Numbered from the stretch's first letter, positions 1-9,756 are shown. The stretch is 64,000 bases of DNA from Apibacter adventoris (GCF_002964975.1 NZ_PSZM01000046.1:186001-250000); one strand, 5' to 3'. Notes: a model not told the origin generated them from the sequence alone. A program made the numbers and translations.

Positions 1-1277
1 TGAAAAGAAGCGGTGATAATGGAATAAATGAAAGCCAGTTATTTAATTTAAGTAAATGGGATTCTCAATATTATTATAATATATATATAATAAATAAATT
101 TGACGGTAATGATGCTTCTAATGGAGGTTTAGCAGGATATGCCTATTATCCAGGCGGAAACAAAGATGCAGCTATAATGGTTTCAAATATAGTTAAAAAT
201 AATAATACAATACTTTCACACGAATTTGGTCACGCTATAGGCTTAAAACATACCTTTGGTACAGCATCCGGTAATGGTGGAGAATGTCCTGCTAGTACTG
301 GCGATTGTACTGTAGATGATGATTCAGTTTGCGATACTGAGCCTTCACAAAGTTTATTGAAAACCTATCCGGTTCCTACAAATTCGGATATAAACCCTTG
401 TACAGGGAAATTTTACGAAGGTGTTCAGTATAATATTATGAACTATGGATATAAACTTACACGTTTTACCAATGGACAAAGTGATCGTGCAGTTGCTCAT
501 TTGATAGAATATAGAGGAAATCTGTTGAAATCTAAAGGGGGAATAGCACCCGATCTTACTTCAAAACCAAACTTAGTATCAGCTTGCACGCCTTCTTCTA
601 TTATGTATCCGAATTATGACTACAATATGGGGCCCGCTAAGGTAAATTTTGGCGAAATTGATTATACATCTAGAGGATATTTTTTAGATGGATATATTTT
701 TTATATAGATAACATAGCTAAATGTAATTTAAAAGGGACGCATACAGAGTTAAAGATAGGAGTAGCTACACCTTTGAGTATATCAGTGGAAGATAATCCC
801 CAGAGAGTAAAAGCTTATATTGATTATAACAACGACGGGGTTTTTGATGAAACTAAGGAAATTGTTTTTAACATGCAAGTGGAAAAAAATACCACCGGTA
901 CTGTAAATGTAACGCCTCCGGATGGAGCTATATTGGATACACCATTACGGTTAAGAATAATTGCTGATTTTTATACTGTAGAGGTCTCTCCGTGCTATAA
1001 TCCTACATATGGGCAAGTAGAAGACTTTTCTGTAACCTTACGTTCTTCTGCATCCAATGAAAAAATATGGCAAGGAATTGACAGTGATTGGTTCAATGCT
1101 GCTAACTGGTCGCCTGGAGGAGTGCCGGATGGAACTCATAGTGTTAAAATACCAGAGACTCCTGTAATTCCGATTCTTAATGGAAATGCAGAAGTGGAAA
1201 GTATAGATTTTATTGGGGGAGAAATGAAAATAGAATTAAACGGACATTTAAAAATTTTAGGAAAAACTAATAAATAA
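1..1277 (+). CDS. Secreted pappalysin-like (M43) metalloprotease, C-terminal part
   Basis: The frame is already open at the left edge (codons run from base 3 through the first internal ATG at 177), so the 5' end of the gene lies outside the window. The zinc motif HEFGHAIGLKH (about base 220) is the metzincin signature HExxHxxGxxH, and NIMNYG is the Met-turn; Cys-rich spacing between them fits the cytophagalysin/pappalysin branch of M43. A GEVED-type domain follows, with an acidic DYNNDGVFDE segment and GQVEDFSV near its end. The last 70 residues hold an NWSPGGVPDG segment as found in Bacteroidetes surface proteins. No type IX sorting domain is visible at the C-terminus, although family members are usually exported that way. 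Likely an extracellular or surface peptidase; substrate unknown. Confidence 0.85.
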   Translation, partial: KRSGDNGINESQLFNLSKWDSQYYYNIYIINKFDGNDASNGGLAGYAYYPGGNKDAAIMVSNIVKNNNTILSHEFGHAIGLKHTFGTASGNGGECPASTGDCTVDDDSVCDTEPSQSLLKTYPVPTNSDINPCTGKFYEGVQYNIMNYGYKLTRFTNGQSDRAVAHLIEYRGNLLKSKGGIAPDLTSKPNLVSACTPSSIMYPNYDYNMGPAKVNFGEIDYTSRGYFLDGYIFYIDNIAKCNLKGTHTELKIGVATPLSISVEDNPQRVKAYIDYNNDGVFDETKEIVFNMQVEKNTTGTVNVTPPDGAILDTPLRLRIIADFYTVEVSPCYNPTYGQVEDFSVTLRSSASNEKIWQGIDSDWFNAANWSPGGVPDGTHSVKIPETPVIPILNGNAEVESIDFIGGEMKIELNGHLKILGKTNK

Positions 1278-1289
1278 TTTAATAAAATA

Positions 1290-1328
1290 AAAATACCAGT
1301 GAGAATAGTAGTAATTCACTGGTATTTT
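1290..1328. terminator. Bidirectional terminator between convergent genes
   Basis: Perfect 13-bp inverted repeat (arms 1290-1302 and 1316-1328, core ATACCAGTGA) with a 13-nt loop, A-rich on the left and T-rich on the right. It sits between the ends of the protease (1277) and the TPR gene (1340) and can serve both. Confidence 0.8.
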
Positions 1329-1339
1329 ATATATTTTTA

Positions 1340-1816
1340 TTATTTTTTTTTTCTTTTAATTTGTTTTTCTCGCGAATCAAGATAAGTCATGAAATTGTTA
1401 TTAAACGTATATAAACGAGCATTATCGATAACCTTTAAGGCTTTCTTATATTTTTTCTGATATTCCAAGAGAATAGATTTTTTATTTAAAAGTACAGCCT
1501 TATCAATTCCTTTAATTGTTAATGCAAAGTCTATAAGTCTTTTAGCCTCTTTATAATCTTCATTCCATAATAAACAATCTATATAATAAGGATATAAATT
1601 TAAAGACTGAATATTTACCGTAATGGCTTCTTCGAAATATTCCTTAGCAGTTTCATAATCATTTAGTATTTCAGAATATATTCTGGCTAATAAACATAAA
1701 CAATCTTCATTTTTATCATAAGACAAGGCATATGTTAACGCCTCTATGGTCTCTCCCATATTAAAAGGATAGTTATCTAATGCCTGAAAATAGTATTTGT
1801 TTTGTGTTGCATTCAT
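1340..1816 (-). CDS. TPR-like protein of unknown role
   Basis: 158 residues, all predicted alpha-helical, with tetratricopeptide-like pairs of helices (for example LLARIYSEILNDYETAKEYFEEAI around residues 42-67 and a second YKKALKVIDNA unit near 123). No signal peptide or membrane segment, so probably cytoplasmic. The C-terminus is a basic tail of lysines and arginines. It is a single-gene unit, convergent with the protease and facing a long gene-poor stretch upstream. TPR folds bind partner proteins; nothing here shows which partner. Confidence 0.6.
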   Translation of the reverse strand: MNATQNKYYFQALDNYPFNMGETIEALTYALSYDKNEDCLCLLARIYSEILNDYETAKEYFEEAITVNIQSLNLYPYYIDCLLWNEDYKEAKRLIDFALTIKGIDKAVLLNKKSILLEYQKKYKKALKVIDNARLYTFNNNFMTYLDSREKQIKRKKK

Positions 1817-2759
1817 TATTTAATTTTTTTTATAATTTATAGTTATATCTTTTTCTAAATAATACCTATATCAGATTGTTCCTTTTCAAATCCAGGTTTT
1901 AATTCCTTTTTTTCTGAATTTGAGTTGCTTTCAACCTGAATAAAATTCAGTTTAGATAAATATTTCAAATGCAGTTTTTACCGGAGTTTTCTTTATAATT
2001 CTGAAATAGATCCATAGAGAAAACGAAATTTAAAGGGGAGGTATGATTCAAGTTGCTGTTTTTATTCACAGGGTTTATATTTTGCCTAATGAAACTTCAT
2101 ATACGGAACGTTTGAAATTTAAATATCTGATTCAGATATTTGTATATGTTTCTGCATTGTTACATAATGCAAACCATTAAAAATCTTTTATTTATGAAAC
2201 TTAGGATAAGTATTTTTTCAATTATTTTTTTATCAAAGTTTTTCTGCATTACTTCTATAGCTGTGTTTATTATTTTTGTGTTAGGATATCTTTTCCTTTT
2301 AATTTTAATTTACCCATGATGATTAATTTTAAAATAGGATATTATGTTGTACTTTTTTTACGCAGAGTATTGATATTAAAATATCAAGCTGAAAACTATA
2401 TGGACTTAAATTTTAAACTTATTTAAAAAATTAATAATAAAACCCGAAAGTTTGGCTTCAAGTTTATTTTTAACATTTTGTTTTATATATTTTGATGAAA
2501 TACTCGAAGCTAGGATTTTTCTACAATTGAAAAATCATTCATTTTTTGTATATATGATAGTGTATTAAACATTTTGCTTCGTTTTTTTTTTGAATGGTTA
2601 AATGGTATTTTGAAATACAAGTTTTACAGTAAAATATTTAATATGCAAATTTATAATATTTTTAATTTGATAAAAATTAATTTAGTATTAATATTTATTA
2701 ATAACTTTGTTATTTTTGTATATAAATAAATTCTAAATATAAATTAATATAAAGTTAAG
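1817..2759. other. Gene-poor gap of 943 bases
   Basis: Very AT-rich. I find no convincing gene. Two short plus-strand frames with an ATG exist: 2043-2180 (45 codons, preceded by a GGGGAGG run) and 2194-2319 (41 residues, hydrophobic). Neither has a recognisable product. An imperfect inverted repeat (GGCTTCAAGT near 2453 against ACTCGAAGC near 2502) lies further on. The last 60 bases hold TATTTTTG at 2711-2718, a -7-like box for the gene at 2760. Together it looks like decayed coding sequence, without proof. Confidence 0.4.
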
Positions 2760-3701
2760 GTGAGGAATAATACTGTATTTTTAGGTGTTCTATTATGGGG
2801 TCTTTTATCGTTTAATTTATCTGCACAAACTAAATTAATTTTTTATAAGAGTCATAGTGGTAAAGCTGTTAATTTCAGTTTAAAAGAAGAGGGTAATTTA
2901 GGAAGTTACATTGGACAGTTTTATAAATCAGAGAATGTTTCTGAAAATAATGAAAAAGATGGATTAACTACTGAAGATTTAAACCATAATAATGAGAAAC
3001 AAAGTAATAATAGAAGTTCAAATGTCATAAAAATTAAAGAAGGTTTACTCTTTAATAAAAATTCAGATTTTAATAAATATAAAGAATTAAAAGGTACTAA
3101 TGGTAAATTAGGTTTATTATTGATAATACTTAATGAAAATTCTGTTTTTGATAAAAGAATAATAAATGAGTTAACAGATGCATTAATGAAAAATGATGTT
3201 GTAAGATATTATATTAGATCAAAAGATGGTTTTATTTTTGAAACAAAAACTGAATACGAAATTTATGGAAAATTAAGAAATAAAAGGGAGAAAATGGGGA
3301 TAAAAATATGTGAACTGAAAGAGGGGATAGATTCTTTAAAAATCAATCAGTTGACAGACCAAACTATGAGGCAAGGCAAAACAGTTTTTTTTATTAAAAC
3401 TAAAGACGGAGCTGTTTTTGACCTGAGATCAACCTTTGAGAATTATAAAATATTAAGAGAAATAAAAGATAAGAATATAGATTTGAAATTGATTCCAGTT
3501 TCAAAAAATGATTCTATACTGAAGCTTGAGACAGATACAACATTTTTGCATAAAAAGGAGGAAAATGAATTATTTCCTTTTGTCACTAAAGGATCTAAAC
3601 CTAATGATAAGACTCCATATTTAATTTTTATAATATCTGTTTCAATGATTATAATAGGCTATTTACTATGGAAAAAAGAAATGAAGAAAATAAATTATTA
3701 A
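2760..3701 (+). CDS. Unknown membrane-anchored protein with internal repeats
   Basis: 313 residues, starting at a GTG; an in-frame stop lies just upstream and the first residues form a signal peptide (hydrophobic core VFLGVLLWGLLSF, then SAQ as a likely signal peptidase I site). The middle carries two clear copies and one weaker copy of a 60-70 residue module: a helix ending in LTDALM/LTDQTM, then a strand Y(I/F)I(R/K)(S/T)KDG with FxF/FD, then Y-K-LR. A single transmembrane helix (YLIFIISVSMIIIGYLLW) near residue 290 is followed by a short basic tail, so most of the protein should lie outside the inner membrane. The stop overlaps the next gene by 34 bases, implying co-translation. No family recognised. 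Confidence 0.6.
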   Translation: MRNNTVFLGVLLWGLLSFNLSAQTKLIFYKSHSGKAVNFSLKEEGNLGSYIGQFYKSENVSENNEKDGLTTEDLNHNNEKQSNNRSSNVIKIKEGLLFNKNSDFNKYKELKGTNGKLGLLLIILNENSVFDKRIINELTDALMKNDVVRYYIRSKDGFIFETKTEYEIYGKLRNKREKMGIKICELKEGIDSLKINQLTDQTMRQGKTVFFIKTKDGAVFDLRSTFENYKILREIKDKNIDLKLIPVSKNDSILKLETDTTFLHKKEENELFPFVTKGSKPNDKTPYLIFIISVSMIIIGYLLWKKEMKKINY

Positions 3702-4885
3702 TTAAATTAGGTGTAAATGTTTTATTTATTTTTATAACGGGATATATTTTATTTTTTTCTTTACCAATTTATAGTTTTTATAACCCACAAAAAGTAATAG
3801 TTACTCTTATTCAACCTATAGTACGTTGGATAGGAATTCATTTTTTTGGTTTAGATACAAACTTTACAGGACTTATCATTTCAGATTCTCAAGGATTGCT
3901 TATTTTTTTGTTCCTATTATTAGTTATTTCTTTTTTTATAGGACTTTTATGGTTAAAATTTATACCATATCATATTGAGAAGGTTAAATATTGGATGAAA
4001 ATAATAATTAGTTATTATTTGTCTTTTGTATTATTTATATATGGTGCAAATAAAATATTTAAATGTCAATTTTATGAACCAGAGCCCAATATTTTATTTA
4101 CTCCTCTAGGATATCTGTCTAAAGATATTTTATATTGGAGTGCGTTAGGGAGTTCTTATTCTTACAATATAATTATCGGACTTGTACAAATTATTACGGC
4201 CTTTTTTTTATTTTTTAAGAAGTCTCGTATAATAGCAGCTACAGCAGCGGTTGTTTTATTTGTGAATATAGTTATAATTAATTTTACTTATGATATTTCT
4301 GTAAAGGTTTTTTCATCTTTCCTTCTTTTTATTAGTATAATTGTAGCTTTTCCGTTATTTAAATTTATATATCTATTTTTCTATAAAGAGCAAAGATCAT
4401 TGCCTACTTATAAAGAATGGAGTCCTCAGAGAAAATCTAAAAAAAGTATTTTAATTTACGTTATTTTGAAAACTTTGGTAATAGGAGGTATTTTGTTTGA
4501 AACATTTTTTATTTATTTTAAAGAAAATGCATTTAATGGAGATAAAGTGCCTAAGTATTCTTTATTTGGTGCATATCAAGTTTTTTCTTCAAAAACTTCG
4601 ATTAATAGGTTTTTCTTTCATAGTGGAGGGTATTTTATTATTCAAGAAAATAATGAAAATATGAAAGATTATAAAATTATGACTGTATATTCGGAAGCAA
4701 TTAAATTAAAGGATTATAATGATCAAATTTATTATTTGAATTATAGAATGGTAAATGATACTATATATTTGCAAGGAATGATAAATTCAACTCCAATTTT
4801 TGTAAATGGAAAGAAAATAGATTTAAAAAAACTGCCCTTATTACAAAACCAGTTTCATTTAACAATAGATAATATTAAGGAATAA
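3668..4885 (+). CDS. Polytopic membrane protein, DoxX-like
   Basis: 405 residues with about eight predicted membrane helices in the first 240 residues, another near 265, and a soluble C-terminal domain of roughly 125 residues rich in beta strands. The segment YYLSFVLFIYGANKIFKCQF, followed by YWSALGSSYSYNIIIGLVQI and later NFTYDISVKVFS, resembles the DoxX-like proteins that are common in Flavobacteriia. Its start lies inside the end of the upstream gene, so the two products are probably made together and may interact. No catalytic residues are evident. The next gene downstream is convergent; I see only weak hairpins in between. Confidence 0.55.
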   Translation: MEKRNEENKLLIKLGVNVLFIFITGYILFFSLPIYSFYNPQKVIVTLIQPIVRWIGIHFFGLDTNFTGLIISDSQGLLIFLFLLLVISFFIGLLWLKFIPYHIEKVKYWMKIIISYYLSFVLFIYGANKIFKCQFYEPEPNILFTPLGYLSKDILYWSALGSSYSYNIIIGLVQIITAFFLFFKKSRIIAATAAVVLFVNIVIINFTYDISVKVFSSFLLFISIIVAFPLFKFIYLFFYKEQRSLPTYKEWSPQRKSKKSILIYVILKTLVIGGILFETFFIYFKENAFNGDKVPKYSLFGAYQVFSSKTSINRFFFHSGGYFIIQENNENMKDYKIMTVYSEAIKLKDYNDQIYYLNYRMVNDTIYLQGMINSTPIFVNGKKIDLKKLPLLQNQFHLTIDNIKE

Positions 4886-5031
4886 TGTTTTTATAGAATA
4901 AAAAGGCTTTATTAATGCAATTTAATTTTTTATTAATATAATTTAATATAGTATAAATGTTCTTTATGTTTATGTAGATATAAAACTTGAGAAAATTTTT
5001 TAAAAGTTAAATACACCGATTTTTAGCCATT

Positions 5032-7083
5032 TTACTCTAGTAAATTTTTTTGAAATTCTAGTAAATCTTTTTTTCTTAGAATAAGAATTTTAATTATAAA
5101 ATCTGAATATTCATTAATAGAATTGAAGAGTGAGTTTAATGCATTATCATAATATTTTAATTCTTCTTTATAGAAGTATGTATATTCATTTGATAAATAC
5201 TCATCCCATATTTTTTTTGTTTTTTCAGAGAGTATAGAATTATAATAGTTATCGTTGATAATGATAGTTAAATTTTTTTTGAATTCAATTTCAGCATGAT
5301 ATAATTCATTCAGCTTTTTTATAATTATATCCACTGAGTTTTCATACTGAATAAATTCAGTTTTTTTAATGAAATTATCTATATATTCCCTTTGGGCATT
5401 ATATTGATTTTCTGATTTTTTAAATAAAGCATATATGTCAATAAACATTTGGTCTTTATTTCTCTTTTTTGCAAGTTGATAAAATCCTGAAAATATATTT
5501 TTATCGTTTTCTTCTATTTTTAAATTATAATCTTGTAATTTTTCTTCAAGTCTATTGATCAAATTTTTTACATCTTTAAGAGTGTATTTTACCCCATCAT
5601 AATCAAATGATTTTATTTTGTAATTTTCATTTTCAATTTGTTTCAATAAATCTATATCACTTTCTAATGCTTGAGAGATATAAATATTTTCTACTTTTTC
5701 AGGTGTAAATAGATCTTTTATATTTCCTTCAAAAAAAGTTTTATTATATTCTTCTTCAAATTTTATTGGGTTTTTAGAATTGTAATATCCATTGTATATA
5801 GGGTCAAAACTGTTTTTCTTAAAATCAGACATATAAGAGGAAATGAATTCTTCTAAAGAATATTCTGTTACTTTGCCTGAATATTGAACATTCGAAAAAA
5901 CTATATCTGTTAGCTTACTTTGCAAATTTTCTATATTTGAAAATAATTTATTAGCAGGCAGTAAATTGTCAGGTTCTTTTATAATGTTTGTTTTTTCTAA
6001 AGCAGCTATACGATCTTCAATATTAGGGTGCGAGCTCCATTGAGAATCAAAATTCAATTTGGATTTATTGTATCTGTTCAGATGCTCAATAGTAACACAA
6101 GGAATATCTTCTTTTATTTCGATATTATTTTCTTTAGCTAAAAAATTCATAATGTACTTTTGCTCTTTGAATATATTTTTACTTTTTATACATTCATGAA
6201 TTTTATTTGAATAAAAATCTATAACAGCTCTGTAAGAAGAGTCAGAAAGACTCAATCTTAATAAAGAAGTTTTTAAAGGAATATAGCCGGTAACATTTGC
6301 TGCAACTTCATCTGCATGAAATTCCATCTCACGTGATAATTTCAGATGATTTTTATTAACTAATGTATACATTTTTTGTAAAATCCATTGAATTCCATTT
6401 ATGAATTTTATTACTATACTGGCTGCTAAATAAGTAACATTACTAAAACTTGCAAATTTTTGGATAAAGTTATTATAAGAAGTGTCTTCATAAATTGTAT
6501 TATATATAATATGATTTACATTGTATACATAACTTCCTATTTTCATGCTTTTTTGAGAAAAATGACCAAATTCATGAGCTAATATTGCTTTTAATTCCGT
6601 TTGACTAACAGTATTTATTAACCCTAATCCTATTTGTAAGTTTTTTCTTACAGGTAAAAACATGCTCCAAAAAGTGGAATCGTAAAAAACAGAAGCGTTG
6701 ACATCTTCTGATACATATATTTTTTTCGGAAATTTAGTTTTAACTTCTTTAACTATATCATTAATAAATAAAAATAAATCAGGTTCTTCCTCTTGGGTAA
6801 TTTCTATAAGATTAGAATTATCAATAGTCTTTTTTTTGAAAAAGAATTTAACTAGGAAAATAAAAATTAATATACCTATTCCAATTACAGCTATTCCAAA
6901 CAATAATGTTTTTAAATGGAAACTAATGGTCATAATGCTATAACCAATATAGCCGCAAAATAAAGTTAAAATAACAGATAAGATTAATAATGAGATATAT
7001 ACAATTATAAATAAAAGGATAGATAATATAGCTCCAATAGTATTTTTTTTAAATTCAGGAGATATAGTTACTTTGCTATTCAT
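5032..7083 (-). CDS. M48-family membrane metallopeptidase
   Basis: 683 residues from the ATG at 7083; a TTG two codons earlier is possible but less likely. Two or three hydrophobic segments at residues 15-85 anchor it in the membrane. HEFGH near residue 170 is the zinc motif, and EFHADEVAA about 85 residues later supplies the third zinc ligand, as in Ste24/HtpX-like M48 enzymes. The C-terminal half (residues 350-680) is a long, charged, helical region without recognised homology; it makes the protein roughly twice as long as HtpX. Expected to cut membrane or misfolded proteins near the inner membrane. A TATTTTTG box lies about 20 bases upstream of the start. Confidence 0.8.
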   Translation of the reverse strand: MNSKVTISPEFKKNTIGAILSILLFIIVYISLLILSVILTLFCGYIGYSIMTISFHLKTLLFGIAVIGIGILIFIFLVKFFFKKKTIDNSNLIEITQEEEPDLFLFINDIVKEVKTKFPKKIYVSEDVNASVFYDSTFWSMFLPVRKNLQIGLGLINTVSQTELKAILAHEFGHFSQKSMKIGSYVYNVNHIIYNTIYEDTSYNNFIQKFASFSNVTYLAASIVIKFINGIQWILQKMYTLVNKNHLKLSREMEFHADEVAANVTGYIPLKTSLLRLSLSDSSYRAVIDFYSNKIHECIKSKNIFKEQKYIMNFLAKENNIEIKEDIPCVTIEHLNRYNKSKLNFDSQWSSHPNIEDRIAALEKTNIIKEPDNLLPANKLFSNIENLQSKLTDIVFSNVQYSGKVTEYSLEEFISSYMSDFKKNSFDPIYNGYYNSKNPIKFEEEYNKTFFEGNIKDLFTPEKVENIYISQALESDIDLLKQIENENYKIKSFDYDGVKYTLKDVKNLINRLEEKLQDYNLKIEENDKNIFSGFYQLAKKRNKDQMFIDIYALFKKSENQYNAQREYIDNFIKKTEFIQYENSVDIIIKKLNELYHAEIEFKKNLTIIINDNYYNSILSEKTKKIWDEYLSNEYTYFYKEELKYYDNALNSLFNSINEYSDFIIKILILRKKDLLEFQKNLLE

Positions 7084-7200
7084 GATCAATAGTAATTAGT
7101 GATTGCAAAAATAAAAATATTATATAAAATAAAATGAGAACCTGATATTTGTTAGTGAATTTTTCGAATTATTATTTATAGTTGGTATATATAAAGCATT

Positions 7201-7243
7201 AACAAAAAGAAGACTTTTTTATTTAAAAAGTCTTCTTTTTGTT
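7201..7243 (-). terminator. Strong terminator after the nitric oxide reductase gene
   Basis: Perfect 19-bp inverted repeat (arms 7201-7219 and 7225-7243, core AGAAGACTTTTT) with a 5-nt loop and its own terminal U-run in either direction. It lies 30 bases past the stop of the gene ending at 7275. Confidence 0.85.
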
Positions 7244-7274
7244 ATATTTATTTTTATAAAAATTAAATTTACAC

Positions 7275-9506
7275 TTAAGTTATCTTTTTTATACAAAGTT
7301 TCATTATAAATCCCACTCCGCTGAATATACCCACAGCAAATATAATATCTCCAATAGATCTTAACCATTTTAAAAAAATTATTTCAGGTTTTTGCATTAG
7401 TTCTATCGAACGAGCGTACCACATTCCTTTATCAATACTTTCAAAAGCTTGCCATATTCCGATAGGAAGTAAGCTAAATACTCCCATAACTAAAAGACCT
7501 ATATTTAGCCCCCAAAAACATATTTTTAATAATTTATCATTCCATTTCATCTTTCTGTACATACTTCGTAGAACAAAGAATATAAAACCTATTCCTAACA
7601 TCCCATATACACCAAATAAAGCTGTATGAGCATGCAAAGCAGTAGTATTTAATCCTTGAACGTAATATAATGCTATGGGCGGATTTATTAAAAAACCGAA
7701 AATTCCGGCACCTAGGAAATTCCAAAAAGATACAGATACCATAAAATATATCGGCCATTTATAATCTTTCATCCACGGTGTAGCTTTAGAGGCTTTATAA
7801 TTTTCAAAAGCTTCAAAACCAATCAAAGTTAATGGGACTACTTCTAAAGCACTAAAACATGCCCCTAAAGCCATTATAACCGGAGTAGACCCGGCAAAAT
7901 ATAAATGGTGGAATGTGCCTATAATTCCCCCCGAAAGAAAAATAATTGTAGAAAATAGTACATTAACAGTGGCTGTTTTTTCTTTTAATAATCCTAATCT
8001 AACAAAGATAAAAGCAATAACCACGGTGGCAAAAACTTCAAAAAAACCTTCTACCCATAAATGAACAACCCACCATCTCCAATATTCAGATATACTAAGA
8101 TGTGTGTGTTGTCCCCACATTAATCCGGCAGCATAAAATAAGGCTATAGATATGCAAGAAATTAAAAATAAAAGTAAGAGACTTTTTTTTTGTGGTTTTT
8201 CTTTTATTACAGGAAGTATAGGGCGTATCATTAATATTAACCAAAGCAGTAAACCAATAAATAAAAATAATTGCCAGAATCTTCCCAAATCTACATATTC
8301 AAATCCTTGATGTCCGAACCAGAAATTTATCTCTGGATTTAGTTTTTGCATTATAGCCATCCATTGCCCTGCCATTGAAACTAAAACAATAATTAATAAT
8401 GCAAAAAAAAGAAAATCTACTCCAAAACTTTGAAATTTTGGGTCTTTTCCAGATAATGCAGGAGCCATATATAAACCTGTAGCCAGCCAGGCTGTCGCTA
8501 TCCAAAAAATAGCCAATTGGGTATGCCAGGTCCGGGTTACAGAATAAGGAAGTATCTTGCTTATAGGAATTCCATATAGACCTTTGCCTTCTACTCCATA
8601 GTGTGCAGTAACGATACCTAATAGCACCTGAAGCGTCATAAGTAGCCCAACTATAATTAGATATTTTTTTATTCGTTTCATAGATGGGGTTATTTTTTCG
8701 TTAATCAGGGGATTCTGTGTCGGAGTAATAAACTCTTCATCTTTAGATTGTGCATGATAATAAGCTAAAATACCGATAAATAAAATAAGTAATATAATGC
8801 TTACACCAGACCATATAAGGAGATCGGGAGTAGATTTATTCCCTACTAATTCTTCTGATGGCCAATTATGTGTATATGAAATATTAGTTCCTGGTCTTTC
8901 GGTAACCGTAGCCCAGGTAGCCCACCAAAAGAAAGCATTCATTTTTTTCATTCGTTTCGGATCTTTGATAGTATTTTCCGTAAGGGCATAGTACTCTCTA
9001 AGTTGAGCAAACTTTGGGTTATTCATAAATAACCCTTGATAATAATTACATAAATATTTTATAGCTTTTAGTCTGTTTTCTGAAATCGTAATGGATTTAG
9101 TTTTCTTATCATAAGTATTAATTCGCAAATCATTTTGAAGTTTAATTTTTAATAAAGCTTGTTTTTCCTTATTTAGTTTTTCATAAGAAGTAAAATAAAA
9201 CTTTTCAGAATATTCGTTAAGTATAAATATTGCTTCTTTATGCAACCAATCAGCTGTCCAGTCAGGAGCTAAGTAAGCACCATGTCCCCAAATTGATCCT
9301 ATTTCTTGCCCACCTATGCTTTGCCAAATGTTTTGACCTTCTATAATATCTTGTTTAGTAAAAATTACTTCTCCTTTCTGGGATACTACTTTTTCGGGAA
9401 TAGGAGGAGATTGCTGGTAAATCTGTATTCCATAATATCCAAGAGTTGAAAATGAAGCAAGTAGAACAAATGCTAATAAAAACCATAGTTTTTTTTCTTT
9501 TTTCAT
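7275..9506 (-). CDS. norZ: Quinol-dependent nitric oxide reductase
   Basis: 743 residues from the ATG at 9506 (a TTG three codons upstream is the only longer choice). One protein carries the N-terminal soluble domain joined to a NorB-like 12-helix catalytic part, the qNor arrangement that takes electrons directly from quinol: 2 NO to N2O. Visible signatures are GQNIWQSIGGQEIGSIWGHG near residue 60, HLWVEGFFEV (non-haem iron ligands, His and Glu), the His pair in TFHHLYFAGS, and HAHTALFGVYGMLG near the C-terminus for haem binding. No other denitrification gene is present in the window, so the likely job is NO detoxification or a partial respiratory chain. It stands alone between a strong terminator and a 250-base upstream spacer with a TATTTTTG box. 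Confidence 0.93.
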   Translation of the reverse strand: MKKEKKLWFLLAFVLLASFSTLGYYGIQIYQQSPPIPEKVVSQKGEVIFTKQDIIEGQNIWQSIGGQEIGSIWGHGAYLAPDWTADWLHKEAIFILNEYSEKFYFTSYEKLNKEKQALLKIKLQNDLRINTYDKKTKSITISENRLKAIKYLCNYYQGLFMNNPKFAQLREYYALTENTIKDPKRMKKMNAFFWWATWATVTERPGTNISYTHNWPSEELVGNKSTPDLLIWSGVSIILLILFIGILAYYHAQSKDEEFITPTQNPLINEKITPSMKRIKKYLIIVGLLMTLQVLLGIVTAHYGVEGKGLYGIPISKILPYSVTRTWHTQLAIFWIATAWLATGLYMAPALSGKDPKFQSFGVDFLFFALLIIVLVSMAGQWMAIMQKLNPEINFWFGHQGFEYVDLGRFWQLFLFIGLLLWLILMIRPILPVIKEKPQKKSLLLLFLISCISIALFYAAGLMWGQHTHLSISEYWRWWVVHLWVEGFFEVFATVVIAFIFVRLGLLKEKTATVNVLFSTIIFLSGGIIGTFHHLYFAGSTPVIMALGACFSALEVVPLTLIGFEAFENYKASKATPWMKDYKWPIYFMVSVSFWNFLGAGIFGFLINPPIALYYVQGLNTTALHAHTALFGVYGMLGIGFIFFVLRSMYRKMKWNDKLLKICFWGLNIGLLVMGVFSLLPIGIWQAFESIDKGMWYARSIELMQKPEIIFLKWLRSIGDIIFAVGIFSGVGFIMKLCIKKIT

Positions 9507-9700
9507 GATAAGCAATTTAATAAAGGATATTTTTATCTTCTATTATTTTGCAGCGAAAATAGTAATTTTTCAATAAAGGACAAAAATATCTTTTATTATT
9601 TTTTTAAAGCTGTTATCTATAGATTTTTCTTGTATAATTTAAAAATATACACCATAAAAGAAATTGTTATAATTTGATTTGTTTTTGCTTGAAATAAAAA

Positions 9701-9722
9701 AGTTTAAGGTTTACCTTAAACT
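9701..9722 (-). terminator. Terminator of the SH3/BON gene pair
   Basis: Arms 9701-9709 and 9714-9722 (AGTTTAAGG / CCTTAAACT) with a 4-nt loop, flanked by an A-run on the plus strand that becomes the U-run for minus-strand transcripts. It follows the stop at 9757 by about 35 bases. Confidence 0.8.
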
Positions 9723-9756
9723 CTTTTTGAATTTGTATATTTATTTATGATGTTTA

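Noticed and set aside
2043-2180. 45-codon frame with a purine-rich leader
   Set aside because: No recognisable product, and short AT-rich frames are expected by chance; Shine-Dalgarno-like runs mean little in this phylum.
2194-2319. 41-residue hydrophobic frame
   Set aside because: Composition is what AT-rich sequence gives by chance; no partner or homologue seen.
7084-7089. TTG start of the M48 peptidase two codons upstream
   Set aside because: The ATG at 7083 is a better start and nothing is gained by the extra residues.
9615-9624. Palindrome ATCTATAGAT upstream of norZ as an NO- or oxygen-regulator site
   Set aside because: Does not match FNR/DNR (TTGAT-N4-ATCAA) or another known site; a 10-base AT-rich palindrome is common here.
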